Source of the DNA: PALSA-1004 sp046596405
GTDB lineage: Bacteria; Pseudomonadota; Gammaproteobacteria; Burkholderiales; SG8-41
Length of the DNA: 29,245 bases
Direction: 5' to 3'
Assembly (NCBI GenBank): GCA_046596405.1
Contig: JBKJMN010000259.1
Span: forward strand, 1-29,245
Numbering within the stretch: position 1 is the stretch's first letter; each line of letters starts with the position of its first letter. The notes under the pieces were generated by a model, which saw nothing but the letters and a program-made list of their open reading frames with translations, made no database searches and was not told the DNA's origin. A program made the translations under genes and the position numbers. Of the stretch, positions 13,607 to 22,019 are shown in pieces.

Positions 13607-14584
13607 ATGAGCCTCACTTCGTTTGAACCGGCGACGCCGCGGCTGCACCGCTCGGAGCTCGCGGTGCCCGCATCGAACCCGAAAATGATCGACAAGGCGA
13701 GCCGCTCGGCGGCGGACGTCGTGTTCCTCGACCTCGAGGATTCGGTCGCGCCCGACGACAAGCCGCGCGCGCGCCGCAACGTGGTTGCTGCGTTGAACGA
13801 CATCGATTGGGGCGCCAAGACCATGAGCGTGCGCATCAACGGCCTCGACACGCAATACACGTTCCGCGACGTGATCGAAGTCGTCGCGGCCTGCCCGCGG
13901 CTCGACCTACTATTCCTGCCGAAGGTCGGGGTGGCCGCCGACGTTTACGCGCTCGACGTGCTGGTCACGCAGATCGAGCAGGAATGCCAGCGTGAAAAGC
14001 GCATCGGCTTCGAACTCATGATCGAAACCGCCCTTGGCCTGTGCAATGTCGAGGCGATCGCGCAAGCAAGCCGGCGCCTGGAAGCGATGTGTTTCGGCTC
14101 CGGTGATTTCGCGGCCTCGACCGGCGCACGCTCGACGACGATCGGTGGGCTCAATGCCGATTACGGCGTGCTGAGCGAGCCGAATGCGGCCGGCAAGCGC
14201 GACTATTTTCAACTGGATCCGTGGCATGCCGCGCATGCCCGCATCGTCACCGCGTGCCGCGCCTATGGTTTGCGGCCGATCGACGGTCCGTACAGCGACT
14301 TCAACGATGCCGACGGTTTTCGCGCCTCCAGCCAGCGCGCCGCCGCGCTAGGTTTCGAGGGCCGCATGGTGATCCATCCGGCGCAAATCGACGGCGTGAA
14401 TACGGTCTTCAGCCCCGCGGCCGAGGAGGTCGCGCGCGCGCGCCGGATCGTCGAGGCGATGGCGCAAGCCGCGCGCGAGGGCCGCGGCGCGGTGCAACTC
14501 GACGGGCGCATGATCGATATTGCGAATATCCGCATGGCGCAGCGTGTGCTCGCCAAGGCCGGCGCGATCGCGGCTCAACGTTGA
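13607..14584 (+). CDS. HpcH/HpaI aldolase, CitE/malyl-CoA lyase-like
   Basis: A 325-residue TIM-barrel lyase of the CitE/L-malyl-CoA-lyase group, which cleaves or condenses CoA thioesters of malyl, methylmalyl or citramalyl type, commonly giving glyoxylate or pyruvate plus an acyl-CoA. Visible active-site elements are FLDLEDSVAPDDK (40-52), the Arg in SVRINGLDT (R76), the metal ligand Glu140 in MIETALG and Asp167 in FGSGDFAAS. The length fits malyl-CoA/beta-methylmalyl-CoA lyases better than the shorter CitE subunit of citrate lyase, and no citrate lyase alpha or gamma genes are nearby. Ribosome binding is weak (GGGA upstream). Together with the two dehydrogenases upstream it suggests glyoxylate-linked chemistry, an inference from context. 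Confidence 0.87.
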   Translation: MSLTSFEPATPRLHRSELAVPASNPKMIDKASRSAADVVFLDLEDSVAPDDKPRARRNVVAALNDIDWGAKTMSVRINGLDTQYTFRDVIEVVAACPRLDLLFLPKVGVAADVYALDVLVTQIEQECQREKRIGFELMIETALGLCNVEAIAQASRRLEAMCFGSGDFAASTGARSTTIGGLNADYGVLSEPNAAGKRDYFQLDPWHAAHARIVTACRAYGLRPIDGPYSDFNDADGFRASSQRAAALGFEGRMVIHPAQIDGVNTVFSPAAEEVARARRIVEAMAQAAREGRGAVQLDGRMIDIANIRMAQRVLAKAGAIAAQR

Positions 14585-14599
14585 AGCGCGCCGCGATGA

Positions 14600-14628
14600 T
14601 TGCCAGCATGCGGATCGTGTCACAATAC
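14600..14628 (+). promoter_or_regulatory. Candidate sigma70 promoter for the GGDEF-EAL gene
   Basis: TTGCCA (14600-14605) and CAATAC (14623-14628) are spaced 17 nt apart in the 78-bp gap after the CitE-like gene. The leader would be about 28 nt before ATG 14663. This suggests the signalling gene is transcribed independently of the metabolic operon. Confidence 0.4.
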
Positions 14629-14662
14629 ACCGACTTCCCGACTGCCCCGGAGGCGAACCTGC

Positions 14663-17600
14663 ATGGCGCGCATTTCCGAGCCGCTTGAGGCATTGCCGCG
14701 CGACGGCCCTGACGAGACGGCGGCGGAGGTATTCAAGGCGCAGGTCCATTTGCTGTACGAGCTGTCACGTCCGGCTTATGGCGGCACGCTCGCCATCGCG
14801 GTGATCGTGGTGGCCGGCTTATGGAACGTCGTATCCGGCGCGCTTCTCCTCAGCTGGTTCGCCCTGGTTGCCGGAGTCACGGCCGCGCGATACGTCCTTT
14901 ACCGGCAATACGTTGCTCACGCGGCGGCGCATGGTACGCGCGTCTGGGCCGCCAGGTTTGTGATGGTCACGGTCGCGATGGGCAGCCTGTGGGGCGTGCT
15001 CGGTTCGCTGCTGCTCGCGGGCGCCGATTGGGACCACCAGCTCCTGATAATTTTCGTGGTCGCGGGAACGGTCGCGAGCGCCCTGATTCTGCTCACGCCG
15101 ATTAAGCGCGCGTTTCTCGGTTTCATGTTCGCCGCAGTGGTCCCGCCGATCATCGCGATGGTTGCGTATGGTGATTCGATCCATGTGATCACGGGCGCTC
15201 TGCTCACCGTCTTTCTCGGCGTGATGCTGGTGGCGTGTCCGATAGTGCACAAGTCGCACGCCGCTTCGCTGCGCACGCGCTTCCAAAACGCCGACCTCGT
15301 CAAACGCCTCTCGGCCGCGAATCAAACGGCTGATGACGCGATCGCGCAACTGCACCACCAGCTCGACGACCAAAAAAGAATCGAGCAAGCATTACAAGAG
15401 GCGACCGATCGCGGCGAAGCGCTGATCGCCGCTTCGCCGCTCGCGATCATCGAGTTCGACGTGAATCTCCAAGTCGAACGCTGGAATCCCGCCGCGGAGC
15501 GCATATTCGGCTGGACGCAATATGAGGTGCTGGGCCGGCCGACGCCGCTGGTGCCGCCCGAACTCATGGCCGAAGCGAAGGCGCACCGCACGCGGATTTT
15601 TAACGGCGAGACTTTCGCCAGCGTCGAGACCGTGCGTAGCCGCAAGGACGGCAGCCTCGTCGATGTCAGCGTCTCCGCGGCGGCGATCTACAACCGCGCC
15701 GGTGAAGCCGCCGGCATGGTCGCAATGTTCGCCGACATCGGCGAGCGCAAACGCGATCGCGCAGCGCTGCAGCGCTCATCGGCGCGGCTCGAGGCGCTCG
15801 TTGCGGCTTCCCCGCTCGCCATCATCGTGCAGGACGAGAATGGTCTGATCAATCGCTGGAACGCGGCAGCGCAGCGCCTGTTCGGGTGGACCGAGCAGGA
15901 AGCAATCGGCAAGCACATGCTATCGGTGCCGGCCGAAAAGAAAGCCGAGGGCACGGCGTTTCGCGAGCGCATCTTACGCGGCGAGCACTTCGCGGACGTC
16001 GAGGCGATACGCCGGTGCAAAGACGGCACCGAGATAACCGTGAGCTTGTCGGCAGCCGCGCTGCGCGATGCCAGCGGCAAGGTCGATGGCATGGTGCTGC
16101 TTGCAGCCGACATCAGCGAGCGTAAACGCGCCGATCGCCGGCAGAATATTCAGAACGCGGTGACCGTCTTGCTCGCCGAGGCTGGCAGCGTCGAGGAAGT
16201 CATCCCGCGCGTGATCCAGACGCTATGCGAGGGCCTCGGCTGGGCCGCGGGCGCGCGTCGGATCGTTGCCAAAGACGACGGGTTGATGCGGCACACCGAG
16301 GATTGGGGGCTGGCCGAGCCTGCCATCCAGCTTTTCCTGCGGCAATCCGCGACGCGCGTCGATACCACGGGCGAGAACGCGGGGTTGCTGCGCAAAGTGT
16401 GGGCGGGCGGCCGGCCGGTCTGGCTATCGGATATTGCGCTGGAGCCGACCTTCGTGCGCGGCGCTGCGGCGCTGACCGCGGGCCTGCGCTGCGCATTTGC
16501 GTTTCCGATCCTGGTCAGCGGTGAGTTCTATGGCGTGATCGAGCTTTTCGGCCGCGCCGTGCGCGCGCGCGACGAGCAGGTGGTCGAGATCGCGACCGAC
16601 ATCAGCAGCCAGATCGGCCAGTTCATCGCGCGCAAGGAGGCAGAGTCGCACTTAACCTTCTTCGCCAATCACGACACGCTGACGGGCCTGCCCAATCGCG
16701 CCATGTTCAACCAGCGCCTGACGCAGGCGCTGGCGCGCGCACAGCGCCTGGCCGCCATGGCGGCAGTGTTGTTTATCGATCTCGACCGGTTCAAGGTCAT
16801 CAACGACACGCTCGGTCACGATGCCGGCGACCAGCTCCTGAAGCAGCTCGCGGAGCGGCTGCGCGAATGCCTGCGCGAAGGCGACACTATCGGGCGCCAG
16901 GGCGGCGATGAATTCGTGGTGCTGATCGAGGATGTGACCGATCCCGCGCAGGTTGCCGGCGTGGGACAGAAAATCCTTGACACTGTGGCGCGCCCTTTTC
17001 TCATCTGCGGCCAGGAATTTCACGTGACTGCCAGCGTTGGCATCAGTATCTATCCCGGAGACGGCGCCGACCAGCAGGCGCTGCTCAAGAACGCCGACAT
17101 TGCGATGTATCGCGCGAAGGAGCAGGGCAAGAACAATTATCAGTTTTACTCGGCGCAGATGAACCAGCATTCGTTCGAGCGGCTGGCGCTCGAGACGAGC
17201 CTGCGCCACGCCGTCGAGCGCGGCGAATTCCTGCTGCATTACCAGCCGAAGGTGGATATGCGCAGCGGCCGCATCACGGGCGTTGAAGCGCTGGTGCGCT
17301 GGCAGCATCCGGAGCTTGGCATGGTGCCGCCCGCGCAGTTCATCCCGCTCGCGGAAGAGACCGGCCTGATCGCGCCGATCGGCGAGTGGGTGCTGCGCAC
17401 CGCATGCGCGCAAGCGCAGGGATGGGCGGCCCTCGGCACGCCGCCGATCAGCGTCGCGGTCAATCTGTCGGCGCGCCAGTTCGCGCGCGACGAGCTCGCG
17501 GCGGTCGTCCTGCGCGTATTGCGCGACACCGGCCTTGACCCGCGCATGCTCGAACTCGAGATTACTGAAAGCACGGTCATGCACAATGCCGATCGCGCCG

Positions 17601-17965
17601 TCCAGGTGCTGCAGCAGTTAAAGCGCCTGGGTGTACGCATCTCGATCGATGACTTCGGCACCGGCTACTCGTCGCTGAGCTACCTTAAGCGCTTCCCGAT
17701 CAGCAGTGTCAAGATCGACCGCTCATTCGTGCTCGACCTGCCCGGCGACAAGGACGACGCGGCAATCACCGAGGCGGTGATCGCGATGGCCCACAGCCTG
17801 CGCCTGCGCGTGATTGCCGAAGGGGTCGAAACGAGCGAGCAGTACCGATTTTTGCAGGAACACCAGTGCGACGAGATGCAGGGTCATTACTTCAGCAAGC
17901 CGGTTGACGCGCAGGCGATCGCGCGGCTGCTCGCCGGCCGCCACAGCGACGCCAAGCTCGCGTGA
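14663..17965 (+). CDS. Membrane-bound PAS-PAS-GAF-GGDEF-EAL cyclic-di-GMP enzyme
   Basis: A protein of about 1100 residues that makes and/or degrades the second messenger c-di-GMP. Order: several N-terminal membrane helices (about 30-195), a short coiled coil (about 205-245), PAS1 (about 250-365), PAS2 (about 375-490), GAF (about 495-660), GGDEF (about 665-830) and EAL (about 838-1095). The cyclase site is intact (RQGGDEF, GGDEF at 747-751), with an inhibitory-site RxxD (REGD, 738-741) five residues before it. The EAL part keeps EALVRW (875-880), VNLSARQF, EITES, IDDFGTGYSS, KIDRSF and AEGVET, so both activities are possible. The start is ATG 14663 with CGGAGG 9 nt upstream; an earlier in-frame ATG at 14600 is not supported. 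The gene converges on the ABC transporter with a 10-bp gap. Confidence 0.93.
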   Translation: MARISEPLEALPRDGPDETAAEVFKAQVHLLYELSRPAYGGTLAIAVIVVAGLWNVVSGALLLSWFALVAGVTAARYVLYRQYVAHAAAHGTRVWAARFVMVTVAMGSLWGVLGSLLLAGADWDHQLLIIFVVAGTVASALILLTPIKRAFLGFMFAAVVPPIIAMVAYGDSIHVITGALLTVFLGVMLVACPIVHKSHAASLRTRFQNADLVKRLSAANQTADDAIAQLHHQLDDQKRIEQALQEATDRGEALIAASPLAIIEFDVNLQVERWNPAAERIFGWTQYEVLGRPTPLVPPELMAEAKAHRTRIFNGETFASVETVRSRKDGSLVDVSVSAAAIYNRAGEAAGMVAMFADIGERKRDRAALQRSSARLEALVAASPLAIIVQDENGLINRWNAAAQRLFGWTEQEAIGKHMLSVPAEKKAEGTAFRERILRGEHFADVEAIRRCKDGTEITVSLSAAALRDASGKVDGMVLLAADISERKRADRRQNIQNAVTVLLAEAGSVEEVIPRVIQTLCEGLGWAAGARRIVAKDDGLMRHTEDWGLAEPAIQLFLRQSATRVDTTGENAGLLRKVWAGGRPVWLSDIALEPTFVRGAAALTAGLRCAFAFPILVSGEFYGVIELFGRAVRARDEQVVEIATDISSQIGQFIARKEAESHLTFFANHDTLTGLPNRAMFNQRLTQALARAQRLAAMAAVLFIDLDRFKVINDTLGHDAGDQLLKQLAERLRECLREGDTIGRQGGDEFVVLIEDVTDPAQVAGVGQKILDTVARPFLICGQEFHVTASVGISIYPGDGADQQALLKNADIAMYRAKEQGKNNYQFYSAQMNQHSFERLALETSLRHAVERGEFLLHYQPKVDMRSGRITGVEALVRWQHPELGMVPPAQFIPLAEETGLIAPIGEWVLRTACAQAQGWAALGTPPISVAVNLSARQFARDELAAVVLRVLRDTGLDPRMLELEITESTVMHNADRAVQVLQQLKRLGVRISIDDFGTGYSSLSYLKRFPISSVKIDRSFVLDLPGDKDDAAITEAVIAMAHSLRLRVIAEGVETSEQYRFLQEHQCDEMQGHYFSKPVDAQAIARLLAGRHSDAKLA

Positions 17966-17975
17966 CCGCGCCGGC

Positions 17976-19709
17976 TTAGATTGCCCAGTGCAGCGTGGCG
18001 GCGCCCGTGCCGGATTTTTGAATCTCCAGCCGGCGGTGGTGAAACTGACGCAGGCTCGCCCGATGCCCGATGCTGATGACCGCCGTGCGCGGCAGGCGTT
18101 GCGTCAGCAACCGGTAGAGCTCGCCCTCGGTTTCTTCGTCGAGCGCAGAAGTGGCCTCGTCCATGAAGAGCCAGGCCGGTTTGTTGAGCAGCGCGCGCGC
18201 GAACGCCACGCGCTGCTGCTCGCCCCCCGATAAAATCTGCGCCCAATGTTGTTCCTCGTCCAGGCGGTCCGCGAGATGCGCGAGCCGGCAATCCGCGAGT
18301 ACCCCGCGCAAATCGGCATCGCTGTACGCGTCGCTCGCCGCGGGGTAGCACAGCTGCTCGCGCAGCGTACCGATAGTCAGATACGGTTTTTGCGGCAGGA
18401 ACAGGCTGCTCGCATCGCGCGGCCGCGATACTGTGCCGCGGCCGAACGGCCAGATGCCGGCCAGCGCGCGGAACAGCGTGCTCTTGCCCGAGCCCGAGGC
18501 GCCGGTGACGAGCACGCTTTCGGCGGGCTTGAATTCGACGCTGAACGGCGCGAGCAGCGGCTGCCCGGAGGGCAGGTCGACGCCGACATCGCTCGCGACC
18601 AAGCCGCTTCCTTCGTGCGTGGCCGTCGTTACGCCTGCGCGGGTGCGCGCATCGTCGCGCGCGCGGAGCGTCGCGTTGCGGAACGTGGTGAGGCGGTCGA
18701 GAGTGGCTTTCCACTGCGCGAGCTCCGCATAGGAATCGACCAGCCAGCTCAGCGCCGATTGCACTTTGTTGAATGAAGTCGACGTCTGCATCAGGTCGCC
18801 GAGCTGGATTTTGCCGCTGAAGAACCGTGGCGCGGCGACGAAGAACGGGAAAATAATCGCAATCTGGTTGTAGCCGACGTTGAACGAGGTGAACTTCTTC
18901 GTTCTGCGCATGAGCGCCCACCAGTTCGTGACGACGTCCGCAAAACTCCGCAGCATGCCGCGCATTTCGGCGGCTTCGCCGCGGTATAGCGCGATGGCTT
19001 CGGTATTCTCGCGGAATCGCATCATGGAAAAGCGGAAATTTGCTTCGAACTTCTGGCGGTCGAAATTCAGACCGACGAGCGGGCGGCCGATCAAATGCGC
19101 GAGCCAGGTGCCGAGCACCGCGTAGACGAGCGCGACCCACACCATATAGCCCGGAATATCGATGGTGCGGCCCGCGACGGCGAAGCTCAAGGTGCCGGAC
19201 AGGTTCCACAGGATGAAGAGGAAAGAAAAAAGCGTGATGATCTGCGACAACAGATCGAGCGTGAGCCGCAGCGTCTGGTCGCAGAACAGGTTCAAATCCT
19301 CCGCGATGCGCTGATCGGGATTGTCCGTTCCGCTGTTCATGAGTTGGAGCCGGTAGTACGTTTGCTGCCCGACCCAATTGCCGAGGTAATCTTTCGTCAG
19401 CCATGCGCGCCACCTGATTTGCAGCATCTGGCGGAAGTAGAGCCGGTAAACTGCGACGACGATGAATGCGCCGGCAAGCCAGCAAAACTTGATCATCTGC
19501 GCGTAGAAAGCCGCTTCGTCCTTGTTTTGCAGCGTATTGTAAAAATCGTTCTGCCAGTAGCTCAGCAGCACTTCGACATAAACGAGCGCGAGATTCAGAA
19601 CGACGACGATCGCGAGCAGTCCGCGTGCGGCCCAGCGCTCGTCGGAGAACCAGTACGGCTTCGTCAGTCCCCACAGGTCGGTGAGGAAAGTTTTGGTGGC
19701 GTCGAACAT
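17976..19709 (-). CDS. ABC transporter with fused permease and ATPase (SbmA/YddA/BacA-like)
   Basis: A 577-residue half-transporter with an N-terminal membrane domain (about 1-340) and a C-terminal ATPase. The membrane part has the SbmA/BacA-type pattern, including SYWQNDFYNTLQNKDEAAFY, YRLQLMNSGTDNPDQRIAED and NFRFSMMRFRENTEAIALYRGE. The ATPase carries Walker A GASGSGKST, signature LSGGEQQRVAFARALL, Walker B WLFMDEATSALD and switch SIGHR, all intact. Relatives (YddA, Rv1819c, peroxisomal ABCD proteins) work as homodimers; reported substrates include peptides, cobalamin and fatty acyl compounds, so the substrate is open. The start at 19709 has GGAG about 8 nt upstream. Genes on either side are unrelated. 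It is divergent from the CBS-domain gene. Confidence 0.92.
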   Translation of the reverse strand: MFDATKTFLTDLWGLTKPYWFSDERWAARGLLAIVVVLNLALVYVEVLLSYWQNDFYNTLQNKDEAAFYAQMIKFCWLAGAFIVVAVYRLYFRQMLQIRWRAWLTKDYLGNWVGQQTYYRLQLMNSGTDNPDQRIAEDLNLFCDQTLRLTLDLLSQIITLFSFLFILWNLSGTLSFAVAGRTIDIPGYMVWVALVYAVLGTWLAHLIGRPLVGLNFDRQKFEANFRFSMMRFRENTEAIALYRGEAAEMRGMLRSFADVVTNWWALMRRTKKFTSFNVGYNQIAIIFPFFVAAPRFFSGKIQLGDLMQTSTSFNKVQSALSWLVDSYAELAQWKATLDRLTTFRNATLRARDDARTRAGVTTATHEGSGLVASDVGVDLPSGQPLLAPFSVEFKPAESVLVTGASGSGKSTLFRALAGIWPFGRGTVSRPRDASSLFLPQKPYLTIGTLREQLCYPAASDAYSDADLRGVLADCRLAHLADRLDEEQHWAQILSGGEQQRVAFARALLNKPAWLFMDEATSALDEETEGELYRLLTQRLPRTAVISIGHRASLRQFHHRRLEIQKSGTGAATLHWAI

Positions 19710-19825
19710 AGGAGGCTCCGGAAGCTTGCGTTGGATGGCAGCGGGCGGGCCGCGGTCAGGCGGCGGCCATCACGTCAAAACGGCGCAGTGCCGGCGCGAT
19801 AATAACGTGAAATGCTGCCTCGCGT

Positions 19826-19853
19826 TTGCGTGCGCAGCGGATTGGATTACACT
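19826..19853 (+). promoter_or_regulatory. Candidate promoter for the CBS-domain gene
   Basis: TTGCGT (19826-19831) and TACACT (19848-19853) are spaced 16 nt apart in the 196-bp divergent region, about 50 nt before the CBS ATG. No comparably good pair was found for the divergent ABC gene. Confidence 0.35.
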
Positions 19854-19905
19854 GGAAAGCAAAACGGCGGGTGTCGCCGCGATTCGATTGACCCCAGGAG
19901 GCGGG

Positions 19906-20334
19906 ATGAAAACGGTTAAGCAGCTGCTGCAGGCCAAAACCAAGGGATTGTGCACGGTCGGTCCCGACACGCGCGTGTTTGAAGCGCTGCAGCAGATGGC
20001 GCAAAAAGACATCGGCGCGCTGCTGGTTGTCGAGAACGGCCGGCTGGCCGGCATCCTCTCCGAGCGCGATTACGCGCGCAAAGTGATCCTCCAGGGGAAG
20101 TCGTCGCACGACACGCCGGTCAGGGAAATCATGACCGAGCGCGTGGTCTGCGTGCAGCAGAAAAACACGGTCGAGGAGTGCCTGGCGTTGATGACCGACA
20201 AGCGCATCCGTCACTTGCCCGTGCTCGAAAACGACCAGCTGATCGGCGTGCTGTCGATCGGCGATCTCGTGAAGGAAACGATCTCGGAGCAACAGATCAC
20301 GATCAACCAGCTGGAGTCGTATATCCACAGTTGA
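19906..20334 (+). CDS. Twin CBS-domain protein
   Basis: A small cytoplasmic protein of 142 residues made of two CBS motifs (about 10-62 and 72-126), which together form a Bateman module that usually binds adenine nucleotides. Characteristic segments are DIGALLVVENGRLAGILSER with DYARKV, and RIRHLPVLENDQLIGVLSIGDLV. A short helical tail (about 127-142) follows. No catalytic domain is attached, so it is probably a stand-alone regulator or energy sensor. AGGAGG lies 4 nt before the ATG, fixing the start; the longer open frame beginning at 19681 is mostly non-homologous intergenic sequence. The downstream gene starts 64 bp later on the same strand. Confidence 0.9.
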   Translation: MKTVKQLLQAKTKGLCTVGPDTRVFEALQQMAQKDIGALLVVENGRLAGILSERDYARKVILQGKSSHDTPVREIMTERVVCVQQKNTVEECLALMTDKRIRHLPVLENDQLIGVLSIGDLVKETISEQQITINQLESYIHS

Positions 20335-20398
20335 CGTAGCCGGGCCGTTGGGTATCATCGCGGCTTCGCATTCTGCCCGCGCGCGGCCAGGAAATCCC

Positions 20399-21142
20399 AT
20401 GCAGTTTGGCGCAATCATCATTGGCGACGAAATCATGTCCGGCAAGCGCCAGGACAAGCACATGGCGCAGGTCGTCTCGACGCTCGGCGAGCGCGGCCTC
20501 GAACTCGCCTGGTGCCAGTATCTGGCTGACGAGCCCGCGCTGATCACCGCGACGCTCAAACGGACCCTCGCCACCGCCGACGTGGTGTTCAGCTTCGGCG
20601 GCATCGGCGCGACGCCGGACGATCACACGCGGCAATGCGCGGCCGACGCGACGGGCGTTGCGCTGCAGCTGCATCCGGATGCCGAGACCGAAATTCGCGG
20701 CCGGTTCGGCGCCGACATCACGCCGCAGCGCCTCGCGATGGGTGAATTCCCGCGCGGCAGCCGGATCATTCCCAACCCATACAACCGGATTCCCGGCTTC
20801 AGCATCAGGCACCATCATTTCGTGCCGGGATTCCCGCAGATGGCGTGGCCGATGATGGCGTGGGTGCTCGACAACTGGTACGCGGACCAGCACGTGGCCG
20901 GCAGGGTCGCCGAAAGCGCGATTGTCGTGCGCGGTGCGGGGGAAAGCCAGTTGATCGAACTGATGAACGCGACGCTTGCGCGCTACCCGGGCCTGAAAGT
21001 TTTCAGCCTGCCGCACATGAGCGAGACCGACCGCTATATCGAGCTTGGGGTGCGCGGTGAAGCCGGGCGCGTGCCCGCCGCGATTGCGGAGCTGAAAAGC
21101 GGCGTCGTCGCGCTCGGCTTTACGTGGGCGGATGCACCGTAG
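20399..21142 (+). CDS. Molybdopterin-binding (MoaB/MogA/CinA N-terminal-like) domain protein
   Basis: A 247-residue protein whose first 170 residues form a molybdopterin-binding-like fold. Evidence is the N-terminal FGAIIIGDEIMSGKRQDKH (3-21) and the loop FSFGGIGATPDDHTR (66-80), equivalent to the GGLGPTxDD loop of CinA and MoaB relatives. The C-terminal nicotinamide-nucleotide amidohydrolase domain of full CinA is absent. It could be a stand-alone CinA-like nucleotide pyrophosphatase or a family member of unknown role. I chose ATG 20399, preceded by CCAGGAAA, over an in-frame ATG at 20348 because the conserved fold starts immediately there. It follows the CBS gene closely and is terminated by the hairpin at 21163. 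Confidence 0.87.
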   Translation: MQFGAIIIGDEIMSGKRQDKHMAQVVSTLGERGLELAWCQYLADEPALITATLKRTLATADVVFSFGGIGATPDDHTRQCAADATGVALQLHPDAETEIRGRFGADITPQRLAMGEFPRGSRIIPNPYNRIPGFSIRHHHFVPGFPQMAWPMMAWVLDNWYADQHVAGRVAESAIVVRGAGESQLIELMNATLARYPGLKVFSLPHMSETDRYIELGVRGEAGRVPAAIAELKSGVVALGFTWADAP

Positions 21143-21162
21143 CGACCGCTGGACGAGGGACG

Positions 21163-21192
21163 AAAAAAACCCGGCTCGCGCCGGGTTTTTTT
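21163..21192. terminator. Bidirectional intrinsic terminator
   Basis: A perfect 13-bp stem (21163-21175 with 21180-21192) closes a 4-nt loop. The arms consist of seven A residues plus six GC-rich pairs, so both strands have a GC stem followed by seven T residues. It lies between the convergent molybdopterin-fold gene and the phasin gene and can terminate both. Confidence 0.9.
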
Positions 21193-21215
21193 ATGGCTTG
21201 CTGCGAAGCGCGCTA

Positions 21216-21755
21216 TTAAGCGGCTTTTTTCTTGGTCGCGTGAACGGCCTGAGTCGTCGCGGCTTCGACATTCGCCTGGGTCATTTCGGTAAACTGCTTG
21301 GCCGATTTGGACAGGTTGTCATAAGCCGAGTTGACGGCGGTGATCGCCGACTTGACCGCAGCGACGGCCACTTCGGAACCGGCCGGGGCCGATTTCACGA
21401 CTTTGTCGAGGCTAGTCACCACTTGCTTGTTGAACTCGGCGACTTGCTCTTCGACCAGCTTGTTGATTTCCGACTGGGTGGTCGCGGCGACGTCGTAAAC
21501 GCTCTTGACATAGCTCGTCGCTTTTTCGATCGTCGGCTGCGCGAGCGTGTTCTTCAACTGCGCGAATTCCTGCACGTCTTTGATTTCGGTCAGCGCTTTG
21601 GCTTGCTGCACGCCGTCGGCGAACGCGCTCTTGGCGGTTTTAAGTTGCAGTTCGAGCATGCGCTCCGCGCCTTCCAGCGCAATCCCTGCAAAACGGACCG
21701 CGGCTTCCAAGTTTGCTTTATTGAGTGCCATAAACTGTTCGGGGGTCTGAAACAT
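21216..21755 (-). CDS. phaP: Phasin family protein (PHA granule-associated)
   Basis: A 179-residue, almost fully alpha-helical protein with the PhaP-type phasin pattern: MFQTPEQFMALNKANLEAA at the start, amphipathic helices throughout (LEGAERMLELQLKTAKSAF, QSEINKLVEEQVAEFNKQV), and an Ala/Lys-rich end, ATKKKAA. Phasins coat polyhydroxyalkanoate granules and set their size and number. Length is usual for betaproteobacterial PhaP. TAGGAGA lies just before the ATG. The upstream region has a near-consensus promoter with a palindrome inside it, consistent with repression when no PHA is present. No PHA synthase or other pha genes are visible in the window, which is common because phasin genes are often unlinked. 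Confidence 0.92.
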   Translation of the reverse strand: MFQTPEQFMALNKANLEAAVRFAGIALEGAERMLELQLKTAKSAFADGVQQAKALTEIKDVQEFAQLKNTLAQPTIEKATSYVKSVYDVAATTQSEINKLVEEQVAEFNKQVVTSLDKVVKSAPAGSEVAVAAVKSAITAVNSAYDNLSKSAKQFTEMTQANVEAATTQAVHATKKKAA

Positions 21756-21845
21756 GGTGAGTCTCCTATAAAAGTTGAATTAAATCATCCGTTTGCTACA
21801 TGAATCCGGGGCTGGCGACTGCTTTTGCTGCGATGCACAATTAGG

Positions 21846-21873
21846 ATTATATGGGCTTGGTGCACCAAGTCAA
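21846..21873 (-). promoter_or_regulatory. Strong sigma70 promoter of the phasin gene
   Basis: Read on the minus strand, TTGACT (21873-21868) and a perfect TATAAT (21851-21846) are separated by 16 nt. Transcription would start near 21839, giving a leader of about 84 nt. Phasins are abundant, which fits a near-consensus promoter. Confidence 0.7.
21856..21869. promoter_or_regulatory. Operator-like palindrome inside the phasin promoter
   Basis: CTTGGTGCACCAAG is a perfect 14-bp palindrome filling most of the spacer between the phasin -35 and -10 boxes. Related motifs flank it: TGCGATGCACAA (21829-21840) around the transcription start and TTGCAATGCACCAA (21884-21897) upstream. TGCA-containing sites upstream of phasin genes are typical targets of the PHA-sensing repressor PhaR, so this is a good PhaR candidate; the assignment is inference. 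Confidence 0.55.
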
Positions 21874-21920
21874 GACATTTTTATTGCAATGCACCAAATA
21901 GCTTCACCGAAGTGAACTTT

Positions 21921-21949
21921 TTGACTTCTGAGCCCCAGACGGATAGGAT
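21921..21949 (+). promoter_or_regulatory. Candidate sigma70 promoter of the MCE transport operon
   Basis: TTGACT (21921-21926) and TAGGAT (21944-21949) are spaced 17 nt apart. The start point near 21956 would give a leader of about 64 nt before ATG 22020. The leader contains a purine-rich GGAGGGGG (21977-21984) that is too far from the ATG to be its ribosome site. Confidence 0.5.
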
Positions 21950-22019
21950 AAAAACGTTTCCCAATCAGGCAGCTACGGAGGGGGAATCGCTTCCGCGGTA
22001 CCTAAATAAGCGCTTACTC

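Noticed and set aside
13607..14584. Citrate lyase beta subunit (CitE) of a true citrate lyase complex
   Set aside because: No citF, citD or citG-like genes are nearby and the protein is longer than CitE, so a malyl-CoA-lyase-like enzyme is more likely.
17887..19674. 595-residue open frame overlapping the ABC transporter on the same strand
   Set aside because: It lies one frame off the ABC gene. Only the 17976-19709 frame carries Walker A, signature and Walker B motifs.
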